NCBI GenBank assembly: GCA_932294295.1
Contig: OW028576.1
Location: forward strand, 40,869,247-40,933,246
DNA length: 64,000 nt
Origin: Alitta virens
Lineage: Eukaryota; Annelida; Polychaeta; Phyllodocida; Nereididae
Direction of reading: 5' to 3'
Shown here: positions 1-12,447 of the stretch, in pieces
How the letters are laid out: every line of letters begins with the position of its first letter
How positions within the stretch are numbered: position 1 is the first letter of the stretch
Made by a program: the position numbers and the translations under genes
The notes under the pieces: model-generated
Databases searched by the model: none
Told to the model about the DNA's origin: nothing
Seen by the model: the letters and a program-made list of their open reading frames with translations, nothing else

Positions 1-1575
1 CTGTATTCTCAACGCTTGATTTTAAATCAAGCTTTCACCAGCTACTGCTCTACACTGAAGACCAAGAGAAGACCGCGTTCATCTGCCACAGAGGTCTCTT
101 TCACTGGACAAGGCTCCCGATGTTCCTTTGTAACGCATCACAATTGTCTCAAAGGGCAATGGAGGTGGTGTTTAAAGGATTGATTGGCAATATTTGTATG
201 CTGTACATTGATGACATAGTCATGTACAGCGCAAATTAAACTGAACATACCCACAATCTGCAGACAATGTTTGATCGTCTCGACTGATTCAACTTACGCC
301 TCAATCCCTCCAAGTGTGTGTTTGGCTTGTGGGAAGTTAAGTTGCTGGGTTATGTGGTCAGTAAGGCGGGGCTGAGAAAGGATCCTGGCAAGGTTGCTGC
401 CATCTTGCGGATGCACACTCCTCAGAACCTTGGCGAAACCCACAGTTTGGGATGACTGGTTACTACAGATCGTACATCTCAGAACCAAACTAAATACAAT
501 CGTGAATAAAAGAAAAACACTTCAGCGTACAGAATCACAGAAAACGGCTTTTACTTGTTAATTTGCTATTGTAACCTAGTGATCTATAATCACATAAACG
601 GCACATATGCTTGCTAATTGATATTAAATGAATGCCACAATATTATTTTTGACATTGATTTTTTCGTTTGTTTTACAATGTCTTTAATGTATAAATATGC
701 TTGTTAATCAATATTAAATTAACGGTCATATCGGTAAACCATAAGATATAGTTAAAATGTCAAGTTTGAGTGGTCGGGCCGCCACCATCTGGCATTTGAT
801 GCTCTTAAGACAGCCCTGACAAGTGACAGCGTCATGGCTCATTCACCCACCGATCAGCTTTACACGGACGTGTGCGACTACACCATTGGAGCTATACTGT
901 GTCAGAGGGATAAAGCAGGAGTGGAATGCCCGATTGTCTAATTGTCAAAGCATCTATCCGATACCCAAAGGCGGTGGGCAACAATCGAAAAGAAAGCATA
1001 TGCTGTCATATACGCCCTCAAGCAATTGGGACCGTATCTTTGGGGTGCCAGCTACAGGACCTTCACAAGCCCCTCACGTCACTGTTCACAAAAGACATGA
1101 ACAACACCAAGATCCAACGTTGGGCCATCCTGTTAGCTGAGTACAATTGCAAGGTCAGGGCAGACATGCTTTCCAGGATACGACAAGTTGACACCATCAC
1201 CACCTTTAACACCGGCTATTGGCAACTAGGAGAGCACTTGTCACTCCTGCCTCCTGATGATGCTACCCCAAACATATACAGTCTCGACTTGCACCTCATT
1301 GCACAGCAGCAGCGCCTAATGACAGAGTGGACGGATCATCATAACGAGGACAGCGACTTTGAGGTTATCAACAGGATGCTATACTCGACCAAGCGCCTTA
1401 TCAATATGCGGCCGATTATGCACGACTAGTCATACCTCCAGAGCAACACAGCACTGTAACAACCCATGCACATGAGGATGTTGGTTACATGTCTGTCATT
1501 AAGACCATGCGTAAACTCCAAGAAGCCTTTGCATGGCGCAAAGTGAAGTATGACATCTCAGCTATCGTTTCTTAG
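1..1575 (+). mobile_element. Degenerate Ty3/gypsy pol remnant, unit A (truncated at window edge)
   Basis: The segment resembles Ty3/gypsy pol. It holds the end of a reverse transcriptase with a YIDD catalytic motif (near 204-215), the connection region, an RNase H-like part (about 860-1080) and the start of an integrase zinc-binding region (to about 1575). It is broken by several in-frame stops and frameshifts, and an AT-rich stretch (about 497-770) interrupts it between the reverse transcriptase and RNase H parts. No LTR, gag or protease is visible. The open stretches here are short remnants in different frames, not a working gene. Confidence 0.85.
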
Positions 1576-1784
1576 TACCCCACACTATCACTATGTGGCA
1601 TTTAAATTAAGGCTTATGGTATAATTAAAGGTTTGTAATATGTAATAGTATGCTTTTAGTAGTTATTGTCAGGCTACTACACAAAAACGTCAAAATATAA
1701 CGGGAAAACATTCATCAGATTAAATGACCATCAAATTGTAAACAATTTCCATGGAATAATGATCAAGTGTTATATTTTTTCCAG

Positions 1785-1824
1785 GTTTGAGTCAGGAGAT
1801 ATTATCGAATATTTCTCACCATAT
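1785..1824 (+). CDS. Diverged 40 nt exon-like segment (copies at 7201-7240 and 12055-12094)
   Basis: A pyrimidine-rich tract ending in CAG precedes the segment and GTATAA follows it. The upstream flank (the block containing AACGTCAAAATATAACGGG and CCATGGAATAATG) is shared with the 33 nt micro-exons at 18721, 22387, 23771, 24421 and 25877, so this is a relative of that class. At 40 nt it is not a multiple of three, and its donor lacks the GTAAGT form. An acceptor seven bases further in would give 33 nt. It may be a decayed exon or a frame-changing alternative exon. Confidence 0.4.
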
Positions 1825-2177
1825 GTATAAACTGTTTAACTGTAATATCAAAATATGAATACAGACACAAAAAAATATAGATGGAATTTCATGATTATTC
1901 CTCAAACTTTAATCCTGAAGTTCAACCAATAGTTACTGTTGTATATAACAAGCCAGGTTATCAGAGTAGATCATGATATTCCGTAAATTGTTGGCCTACT
2001 ATAATCAATTGCTATCGCTAAAACTCCTTGCTACTTTGCGTTAAATGGAAATGACATAATTTTCTTTTGATTATAATGTCATTTTTTTAAAGTTAACTAT
2101 GAACTGACAATTGTAATTCTTTTATGTGAAACTGCCTAATATTTCAATGTATAATAGTCTTCTTTATATCCTTCCAG

Positions 2178-3923
2178 GCCAAGTCCTGGGCCCAGGTAAG
2201 TGATATTTAAATGATGACACACTAAAAACCTTTTTCAATTTATTTAGTGTACAAAGTCATATAAGTTATAAACTGTAACAGCTAGTTGCATCAAATATTT
2301 TTAAAACTCCTTGCTATTTTGCGTTAATTACTAAATTTTCTTTCATTATTATAATGAATTTGTTTATTGTAAAGTAAATTATGAATTGACAATCATAATT
2401 ATTTTACTGTGAAACTGATTAATATTTCAATGCATAATAGTCTTCTTTATATCCTTCCAGGCGACTTTCCATTCACGAGTAAGTGATATTTAATTGATGA
2501 CAAACTATAAAACGTTTTCAATTTATTTAGTGTACAAAGTCATATAAGTTATAAACTGTAACAGCTAGTTGCATCAAATATTTTTAAAACTCCTTGCTAT
2601 TTTGCGTTAATTACTAAATTTTCTTTCATTATTATAATGAATTTGTTTATTGTAAAGTAAATTATGAATTGACAATCATAATTATTTTACTGTGAAACTG
2701 ATTAATATTTCAATGCATAATAGTCTTCTTTATATCCTTCCAGGCTACTTTCCATTCTCAAGTAAGTGATATTTAATTGATGACAAACTATAAAACGTTT
2801 TCAATTTATCTAGTGTAAAAAGTCATATAAGTTATCAACTGTAATAGCTAGTTGCATCACAAATTATTGAAACTCCTTGCTTCTTTGCATTAAACGGAAC
2901 TTACTTAATTTTCTTTCATGATTATAATAAACATGTCATCTTAAAGTAAATTATGAATTGACAATCATAATTCTTTTACTGTGAAACTGCCTAATATTTC
3001 AATGTATAATAGTCTTCTTTATATCTTTTCGTGCCCAGGTAAATGATATTTATTCTTTATAAGTGATTTTTAAATGATCCAACACTACTACTAAAAACTT
3101 TTTCAATTTATCCTGTGTACAATGTCATATAAGTTATCAACTGTAATAGCTAGTTGCATCACAAATTTGTTGAAACTCCTTGAATGTTCTTTCATGATTA
3201 TAATAAAAATGTCATCTTAAAGTAAATTATGAATTGACAATCATAATTCTTTTAGTGTGAGACTGCGTAATATTTTTAATGTATAATAGTCTTCTTTATA
3301 TCCTTCCAGGACAAGGCGTGCTGAGTAAGTGATATTTAAATGATGACATACTAAAAACATATTCAATTTATCTAGTGTACAATGTCATATAAGTTATCAA
3401 CTGTAATAGCTAGTTGCATCACAAATTATTGAAACTCCTTGCTATTTTGCGTTAAATGGGAATTACTTAATTTAGTTTCATGATTATAATAAAAAATGGT
3501 TTTTTAAGTAAATTATGAATTGACAATCATAATTCTTTTAGTGTGAAACTGCTTAATATTTTTAATGTATAATAGTCTTCTTTATATCCTTCCAGGACAA
3601 GGCGTGCTGGGTAAGTGATATTTAAATGATCACACACTAAAAACTTTTTCAATTTATCCTGTGTACAATGTCATATAAGTTATCAACTGTAATAGCTAGT
3701 TGCATCACAAATTATTAAAACTCCTTGCTACTATGCGTTAAACAGAAATTACTTCATTTTCTTTCATGATTTTAATAAAAATGTTATTTTTAAGTAAATT
3801 ATGACAATCATATTATCCTTGAATTGGTTGACAATCATAATTTTTTTAGTGTGAAACTACTTAATATGGCATTGTTTAATAGTCTTCTTTATATCCTTCC
3901 AGGCGAGATGGTGCCTCCTCCAG
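2178..3923 (+). CDS. Micro-exon array, unit A (six intact exons)
   Basis: Six micro-exons lie at 2178-2195, 2461-2478, 2744-2761 (18 nt each), 3310-3324, 3596-3610 (15 nt each) and 3903-3923 (21 nt). Each follows TATATCCTTCCAG and is followed by GTAAGTGATATTTA. All lengths are multiples of three. In the frame with one leading base they read PSPGPR, RLSIHE, LLSILK, TRRAE, TRRAG and RDGASSR (last residue completed by the next exon). Frame 0 has a stop in the 3310 exon. A seventh repeat near 3025-3042 has lost its acceptor and exon body. They are inferred to belong to the gene ending in the FIIND-CARD-CARD exon at 27359. The first exon of that gene is not seen and may lie left of the window. Confidence 0.78.
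2377..2400 (+). promoter_or_regulatory. Conserved intronic palindrome of the micro-exon array
   Basis: AATTATGA and TCATAATT flank an 8 nt loop, giving an 8 bp stem about 60 nt before the 2461 acceptor. The same block recurs before most array exons in units A, B and C and before 20513, 21121 and 25189; the first exon of each unit has a degenerate form. As RNA it could form local hairpins, or pair between copies, since every left half complements every right half. Confidence 0.6.
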
Positions 3924-4849
3924 GTAAGTGATATTTAAATGATGACACACTAAAAACCTTTTCAATTTATCCTATGTACAACGTCATGCAGAAGTAACAA
4001 ACTCTAATACCTAGTTGCATCAAAAATATAAAGAATATATGTCAAACTTTTGTTATGAAGGAGCAGATGCCTTACAGATAAAATAAATACAATGAAAATC
4101 AATGTTAGTTGGCATAAGCTTCAAAAAACGTCAAAATATAACTGGAAAGCATTCATCAGATTAAATAACACAAAATTGTAAACAATTTCAAAAGGATAAT
4201 GTTCAACTGTATTTTCCTGCCCTGTCCTAGGAAGTAATTATAAACTGTAGCTCTAAATATTAAAATACACGTAAAGAGACAGACACAAAGAAATATAGCT
4301 GGAATTTAATGATTATTCATCAAACTTCATCATGAAGTTCAATAGCCATATATTAATTTTCTTGCAAAATTATAATAAACACGTCATTTATAAGTAAATT
4401 ATAAATGGTTAATCATACCCTTAAGTGGGATACTTGAAAACAATAGCACTGTATCCTGTAGAGGACATAAATAAATACACTGTCACTTTTAAAATCACGG
4501 AGTAAGTTTGAAATAATAAATGACTACAGATCAAAAAGTTCAATAAATATATAAATATATTTAATTCAGAAAACTTTGATAAAATGCTCACCACATGTAG
4601 GCTGTATAGGTCATAAAGGAAAACTGATTACAAATTTTTATTTTATTTTTGCCTCAATCATATCGCCCAAAAGAAGATATAAGCAATGCTGTGAGAAAAA
4701 TAAAACAGAACCTAACAGTGAATTACTAACATTAAAAGAAAATGCAACAGATTAAAAGTAACAGAAACTATTTGAAGAAAATAAAATCAGTGATGCTTCA
4801 AGTGATCCCTGAACACAGAAAGAATACTGTACCTGAAATCGCATCCATG

Positions 4850-4918
4850 CTTCGACCACTTCCACAAATTTTCTTTTTCTGAATAATGACTTGTACACAA
4901 CTATCAAAGTGGTCGAAG
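4850..4918. repeat. Short inverted repeat in each tandem unit
   Basis: CTTCGACCACTT at 4850-4861 is the exact reverse complement of 4907-4918, with TACTGTAC-like sequence outside both. It may be the ends of a tiny non-autonomous element. Copies occur in units B (near 9704-9772) and C (near 15404-15472). A CCAAT box follows in each unit (near 4957). Confidence 0.55.
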
Positions 4919-5340
4919 TACAGTATCAAAAAACAATTGATTTAACGGCTGTTCAGCCAATCAGACGTGGCCATTCATCAAAAGATGCGCCTTTTGAACA
5001 GCGCGAGGGCATTGCAATCACCTTTTTCGGGCCGCATGTTTTCTTATTGTAGACTTACACCTCTTGATAATAGCAATATTTCCACATCCAAGTTTTAAAC
5101 TCTTAGAAACACATTAAGAAACCGCAACATCACATAAAACCTCACATGTTATCTTACCGCCATATAATTACATTAAGTTCCATCATGTTTTTTTAACCAT
5201 TTGATATTAATGAATTTCTCTACATGATAAATGGACTGAATATAAAATCGTATTCAAAATGATACCAAACAATCAGAATGAATTAGATCTTAGTTTACTG
5301 TATCTTATCCCATGTACACCATTGTGAATTAGACTCACAG

Positions 5341-6991
5341 CCTCAAAAAGGTCACCAAGAAAGACGCTTACCCATACCTCTAATAATGGACATTTTTGAC
5401 CACCTCGAAGGCTCCACTGTATTCTCAACGCTTGATTTTAAATCAAGCTTTCACCAGCTACTGCTCTACACTGAAGACCAAGAGAAGACCGCGTTCATCT
5501 GCCACAGAGGTCTCTTTCACTGGACAAGGCTCCCGATGTTCCTTTGTAACGCATCACAATTGTCTCAAAGGGCAATGGAGGTGGTGTTTAAAGGATTGAT
5601 TGGCAATATTTGTATGCTGTACATTGATGACATAGTCATGTACAGCGCAAATTAAACTGAACATACCCACAATCTGCAGACAATGTTTGATCGTCTCGAC
5701 TGATTCAACTTACGCCTCAATCCCTCCAAGTGTGTGTTTGGCTTGTGGGAAGTTAAGTTGCTGGGTTATGTGGTCAGTAAGGCGGGGCTGAGAAAGGATC
5801 CTGGCAAGGTTGCTGCCATCTTGCGGATGCACACTCCTCAGAACCTTGGCGAAACCCACAGTTTGGGATGACTGGTTACTACAGATCGTACATCTCAGAA
5901 CCAAACTAAATACAATCGTGAATAAAAGAAAAACACTTCAGCGTACAGAATCACAGAAAACGGCTTTTACTTGTTAATTTGCTATTGTAACCTAGTGATC
6001 TATAATCACATAAACGGCACATATGCTTGCTAATTGATATTAAATGAATGCCACAATATTATTTTTGACATTGATTTTTTCGTTTGTTTTACAATGTCTT
6101 TAATGTATAAATATGCTTGTTAATCAATATTAAATTAACGGTCATATCGGTAAACCATAAGATATAGTTAAAATGTCAAGTTTGAGTGGTCGGGCCGCCA
6201 CCATCTGGCATTTGATGCTCTTAAGACAGCCCTGACAAGTGACAGCGTCATGGCTCATTCACCCACCGATCAGCTTTACACGGACGTGTGCGACTACACC
6301 ATTGGAGCTATACTGTGTCAGAGGGATAAAGCAGGAGTGGAATGCCCGATTGTCTAATTGTCAAAGCATCTATCCGATACCCAAAGGCGGTGGGCAACAA
6401 TCGAAAAGAAAGCATATGCTGTCATATACGCCCTCAAGCAATTGGGACCGTATCTTTGGGGTGCCAGCTACAGGACCTTCACAAGCCCCTCACGTCACTG
6501 TTCACAAAAGACATGAACAACACCAAGATCCAACGTTGGGCCATCCTGTTAGCTGAGTACAATTGCAAGGTCAGGGCAGACATGCTTTCCAGGATACGAC
6601 AAGTTGACACCATCACCACCTTTAACACCGGCTATTGGCAACTAGGAGAGCACTTGTCACTCCTGCCTCCTGATGATGCTACCCCAAACATATACAGTCT
6701 CGACTTGCACCTCATTGCACAGCAGCAGCGCCTAATGACAGAGTGGACGGATCATCATAACGAGGACAGCGACTTTGAGGTTATCAACAGGATGCTATAC
6801 TCGACCAAGCGCCTTATCAATATGCGGCCGATTATGCACGACTAGTCATACCTCCAGAGCAACACAGCACTGTAACAACCCATGCACATGAGGATGTTGG
6901 TTACATGTCTGTCATTAAGACCATGCGTAAACTCCAAGAAGCCTTTGCATGGCGCAAAGTGAAGTTTGACATCTCAGCTATCGTTTCTTAG
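5341..6991 (+). mobile_element. Degenerate Ty3/gypsy pol remnant, unit B
   Basis: Second copy of the same fragment, here with its left end. A gypsy-type leader to the reverse transcriptase at 5341-5381 ends in two stops, and the next 89-codon stretch lies in another frame (5386-5655). The YIDD motif is at 5620-5631. RNase H-like sequence lies near 6276-6495 and integrase-start sequence ends near 6991. The fragment starts exactly at the tandem-unit junction, so the insertion was part of the unit before it was duplicated. It is non-functional. Confidence 0.87.
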
Positions 6992-7593
6992 TACCCCACA
7001 CTATCACTATGTGGCATTTAAATTAAGGCTTATGGTATAATTAAAGGTTTGTAATATGTAATAGTATGCTTTTAGTAGTTATTGTCAGGCTACTACACAA
7101 AAACGTCAAAATATAACGGGAAAACATTCATCAGATTAAATGACCATCAAATTGTAAACAATTTCCATGGAATAATGATCAAGTGTTATATTTTTTCCAG
7201 GTTTGAGTCAGGAGATATTATCGAATATTTCTCACCATATGTATAAACTGTTTAACTGTAATATCAAAATATGCATACAGACACAAAAAAATATAGATGG
7301 AATTTCATGATTATTCCTCAAACTTTAATCCTGAAGTTCAACCAATAGTTACTGTTGTATATAACAAGCCAGGTTATCAGAGTAGATCATGATATTCCGT
7401 AAATTGTTGGCCTACTATAATCAATTGCTATCGCTAAAACTCCTTGCTACTTTGCGTTAAATGGAAATGACATAATTTTCTTTTGATTATAATGTCATTT
7501 TTTTAAAGTTAACTATGAACTGACAATTGTAATTCTTTTATGTGAAACTGCCTAATATTTCAATGTATAATAGTCTTCTTTATATCCTTCCAG

Positions 7594-8777
7594 GCCAAGT
7601 CCTGGGCCCAGGTAAGTGATATTTAAATGATGACACACTAAAAACCTTTTTCAATTTATTTAGTGTACAAAGTCATATAAGTTATAAACTGTAACAGCTA
7701 GTTGCATCAAATATTTTTAAAACTCCTTGCTATTTTGCGTTAATTACTAAATTTTCTTTCATTATTATAATGAATTTGTTTATTGTAAAGTAAATTATGA
7801 ATTGACAATCATAATTATTTTACTGTGAAACTGATTAATATTTCAATGCATAATAGTCTTCTTTATATCCTTCCAGGCGACTTTCCATTCACGAGTAAGT
7901 GATATTTAATTGATGACAAACTATAAAACGTTTTCAATTTATTTAGTGTACAAAGTCATATAAGTTATAAACTGTAACAGCTAGTTGCATCAAATATTTT
8001 TAAAACTCCTTGCTATTTTGCGTTAATTACTAAATTTTCTTTCATTATTATAATGAATTTGTTTATTGTAAAGTAAATTATGAATTGACAATCATAATTA
8101 TTTTACTGTGAAACTGATTAATATTTCAATGCATAATAGTCTTCTTTATATCCTTCCAGGCGACTTTCCATTCACGAGTAAGTGATATTTAATTGATGAC
8201 AAACTATAAAACGTTTTCAATTTATTTAGTGTACAATGTCATATAAGTTATCAACTGTAATAGCTAGTTGCATCACAAATTATTGAAACTCCTTGCTATT
8301 TTGCGTTAAATGGGAATTACTTAATTTAGTTTCATGATTATAATAAAAAATGGTTTTTTAAGTAAATTATGAATTGACAATCATAATTCTTTTAGTGTGA
8401 AACTGCTTAATATTTTTAATGTATAATAGTCTTCTTTATATCCTTCCAGGACAAGGCGTGCTGGGTAAGTGATATTTAAATGATCACACACTAAAAACTT
8501 TTTCAATTTATCCTGTGTACAATGTCATATAAGTTATCAACTGTAATAGCTAGTTGCATCACAAATTATTAAAACTCCTTGCTACTATGCGTTAAACAGA
8601 AATTACTTCATTTTCTTTCATGATTTTAATAAAAATGTTATTTTTAAGTAAATTATGACAATCATATTATCCTTGAATTGGTTGACAATCATAATTTTTT
8701 TAGTGTGAAACTACTTAATATGGCATTGTTTAATAGTCTTCTTTATATCCTTCCAGGCGAGATGGTGCCTCCTCCAG
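7594..8777 (+). CDS. Micro-exon array, unit B (five intact exons)
   Basis: Exons at 7594-7611, 7877-7894, 8160-8177 (18 nt), 8450-8464 (15 nt) and 8757-8777 (21 nt), with the same acceptor and donor sequences as unit A. The third exon here is a second copy of the RLSIHE exon, not the LLSILK exon. The intron after it continues directly into sequence that in unit A follows the TRRAE exon. This marks an internal deletion or unequal exchange inside the array. Frame and length rules are as in unit A. Confidence 0.78.
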
Positions 8778-10194
8778 GTAAGTGATATTTAAATGATGAC
8801 ACACTAAAAACCTTTTCAATTTATCCTATGTACAACGTCATGCAGAAGTAACAAACTCTAATACCTAGTTGCATCAAAAATATAAAGAATATATGTCAAA
8901 CTTTTGTTATGAAGGAGCAGATGCCTTACAGATAAAATAAATACAATGAAAATCAATGTTAGTTGGCATAAGCTTCAAAAAACGTCAAAATATAACTGGA
9001 AAGCATTCATCAGATTAAATAACACAAAATTGTAAACAATTTCAAAAGGATAATGTTCAACTGTATTTTCCTGCCCTGTCCTAGGAAGTAATTATAAACT
9101 GTAGCTCTAAATATTAAAATACACGTAAAGAGACAGACACAAAGAAATATAGCTGGAATTTAATGATTATTCATCAAACTTCATCATGAAGTTCAATAGC
9201 CATATATTAATTTTCTTGCAAAATTATAATAAACACGTCATTTATAAGTAAATTATAAATGGTTAATCATACCCTTAAGTGGGATACTTGAAAACAATAG
9301 CACTGTATCCTGTAGAGGACATAAATAAATACACTGTCACTTTTAAAATCACGGAGTAAGTTTGAAATAATAAATGACTACAGATCAAAAAGTTCAATAA
9401 ATATATAAATATATTTAATTCAGAAAACTTTGATAAAATGCTCACCACATGTAGGCTGTATAGGTCATAAAGGAAAACTGATTACAAATTTTTATTTTAT
9501 TTTTGCCTCAATCATATCGCCCAAAAGAAGATATAAGCAATGCTGTGAGAAAAATAAAACAGAACCTAACAGTGAATTACTAACATTAAAAGAAAATGCA
9601 ACAGATTAAAAGTAACAGAAACTATTTGAAGAAAATAAAATCAGTGATGCTTCAAGTGATCCCTGAACACAGAAAGAATACTGTACCTGAAATCGCATCC
9701 ATGCTTCGACCACTTCCACAAATTTTCTTTTTCTGAATAATGACTTGTACACAACTATCAAAGTGGTCGAAGTACAGTATCAAAAAACAATTGATTTAAC
9801 GGCTGTTCAGCCAATCAGACGTGGCCATTCATCAAAAGATGCGCCTTTTGAACAGCGCGAGGGCATTGCAATCACCTTTTTCGGGCCGCATGTTTTCTTA
9901 TTGTAGACTTACACCTCTTGATAATAGCAATATTTCCACATCCAAGTTTTAAACTCTTAGAAACACATTAAGAAACCGCAACATCACATAAAACCTCACA
10001 TGTTATCTTACCGCCATATAATTACATTAAGTTCCATCATGTTTTTTTAACCATTTGATATTAATGAATTTCTCTACATGATAAATGGACTGAATATAAA
10101 ATCGTATTCAAAATGATACCAAACAATCAGAATGAATTAGATCTTAGTTTACTGTATCTTATCCCATGTACACCATTGTGAATTAGACTCACAG

Positions 10195-11845
10195 CCTCAA
10201 AAAGGTCACCAAGAAAGACGCTTACCCATACCTCTAATAATGGACATTTTTGACCACCTCGAAGGCTCCACTGTATTCTCAACGCTTGATTTTAAATCAA
10301 GCTTTCACCAGCTACTGCTCTACACTGAAGACCAAGAGAAGACCGCGTTCATCTGCCACAGAGGTCTCTTTCACTGGACAAGGCTCCCGATGTTCCTTTG
10401 TAACGCATCACAATTGTCTCAAAGGGCAATGGAGGTGGTGTTTAAAGGATTGATTGGCAATATTTGTATGCTGTACATTGATGACATAGTCATGTACAGC
10501 GCAAATTAAACTGAACATACCCACAATCTGCAGACAATGTTTGATCGTCTCGACTGATTCAACTTACGCCTCAATCCCTCCAAGTGTGTGTTTGGCTTGT
10601 GGGAAGTTAAGTTGCTGGGTTATGTGGTCAGTAAGGCGGGGCTGAGAAAGGATCCTGGCAAGGTTGCTGCCATCTTGCGGATGCACACTCCTCAGAACCT
10701 TGGCGAAACCCACAGTTTGGGATGACTGGTTACTACAGATCGTACATCTCAGAACCAAACTAAATACAATCGTGAATAAAAGAAAAACACTTCAGCGTAC
10801 AGAATCACAGAAAACGGCTTTTACTTGTTAATTTGCTATTGTAACCTAGTGATCTATAATCACATAAACGGCACATATGCTTGCTAATTGATATTAAATG
10901 AATGCCACAATATTATTTTTGACATTGATTTTTTCGTTTGTTTTACAATGTCTTTAATGTATAAATATGCTTGTTAATCAATATTAAATTAACGGTCATA
11001 TCGGTAAACCATAAGATATAGTTAAAATGTCAAGTTTGAGTGGTCGGGCCGCCACCATCTGGCATTTGATGCTCTTAAGACAGCCCTGACAAGTGACAGC
11101 GTCATGGCTCATTCACCCACCGATCAGCTTTACACGGACGTGTGCGACTACACCATTGGAGCTATACTGTGTCAGAGGGATAAAGCAGGAGTGGAATGCC
11201 CGATTGTCTAATTGTCAAAGCATCTATCCGATACCCAAAGGCGGTGGGCAACAATCGAAAAGAAAGCATATGCTGTCATATACGCCCTCAAGCAATTGGG
11301 ACCGTATCTTTGGGGTGCCAGCTACAGGACCTTCACAAGCCCCTCACGTCACTGTTCACAAAAGACATGAACAACACCAAGATCCAACGTTGGGCCATCC
11401 TGTTAGCTGAGTACAATTGCAAGGTCAGGGCAGACATGCTTTCCAGGATACGACAAGTTGACACCATCACCACCTTTAACACCGGCTATTGGCAACTAGG
11501 AGAGCACTTGTCACTCCTGCCTCCTGATGATGCTACCCCAAACATATACAGTCTCGACTTGCACCTCATTGCACAGCAGCAGCGCCTAATGACAGAGTGG
11601 ACGGATCATCATAACGAGGACAGCGACTTTGAGGTTATCAACAGGATGCTATACTCGACCAAGCGCCTTATCAATATGCGGCCGATTATGCACGACTAGT
11701 CATACCTCCAGAGCAACACAGCACTGTAACAACCCATGCACATGAGGATGTTGGTTACATGTCTGTCATTAAGACCATGCGTAAACTCCAAGAAGCCTTT
11801 GCATGGCGCAAAGTGAAGTTTGACATCTCAGCTATCGTTTCTTAG
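10195..11845 (+). mobile_element. Degenerate Ty3/gypsy pol remnant, unit C
   Basis: Third copy, offset 4854 bp from unit B and almost identical to it, with the same stops and frameshifts and the same AT-rich interruption between reverse transcriptase and RNase H parts. Shared disabling changes show that decay came before duplication. Confidence 0.87.
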
Positions 11846-12447
11846 TACCCCACACTATCACTATGTGGCATTTAAATTAAGGCTTATGGTATAATTAAAG
11901 GTTTGTAATATGTAATAGTATGCTTTTAGTAGTTATTGTCAGGCTACTACACAAAAACGTCAAAATATAACGGGAAAACATTCATCAGATTAAATGACCA
12001 TCAAATTGTAAACAATTTCCATGGAATAATGATCAAGTGTTATATTTTTTCCAGGTTTGAGTCAGGAGATATTATCGAATATTTCTCACCATATGTATAA
12101 ACTGTTTAACTGTAATATCAAAATATGCATACAGACACAAAAAAATATAGATGGAATTTCATGATTATTCCTCAAACTTTAATCCTGAAGTTCAACCAAT
12201 AGTTACTGTTGTATATAACAAGCCAGGTTATCAGAGTAGATCATGATATTCCGTAAATTGTTGGCCTACTATAATCAATTGCTATCGCTAAAACTCCTTG
12301 CTACTTTGCGTTAAATGGAAATGACATAATTTTCTTTTGATTATAATGTCATTTTTTTAAAGTTAACTATGAACTGACAATTGTAATTCTTTTATGTGAA
12401 ACTGCCTAATATTTCAATGTATAATAGTCTTCTTTATATCCTTCCAG

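Noticed and set aside
926..1429. 167-codon open frame repeated in the three units, as a possible novel gene
   Set aside because: It crosses between frames of a decayed gypsy RNase H/integrase remnant; only parts match pol and the flanks hold stops. It is a by-product of frameshifts.
3025..3042. Further micro-exon in unit A (and near 13580 in unit C)
   Set aside because: The acceptor and exon body are missing; TGCCCAG runs directly into GTAAAT, leaving no exon.
2178..3923. CRISPR-like array because of regular spacing
   Set aside because: The period is about 283-307 bp and the repeats are introns with splice sites. The setting is eukaryotic.
4224..4236. Further 33 nt class exon near the end of unit A
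   Set aside because: The flanks are related, but the exon body is deleted and the donor is lost.
5386..5655. 89-codon reverse transcriptase frame as an active element
   Set aside because: No intact pol, gag or LTR is present, and two stops and a frameshift lie directly upstream.
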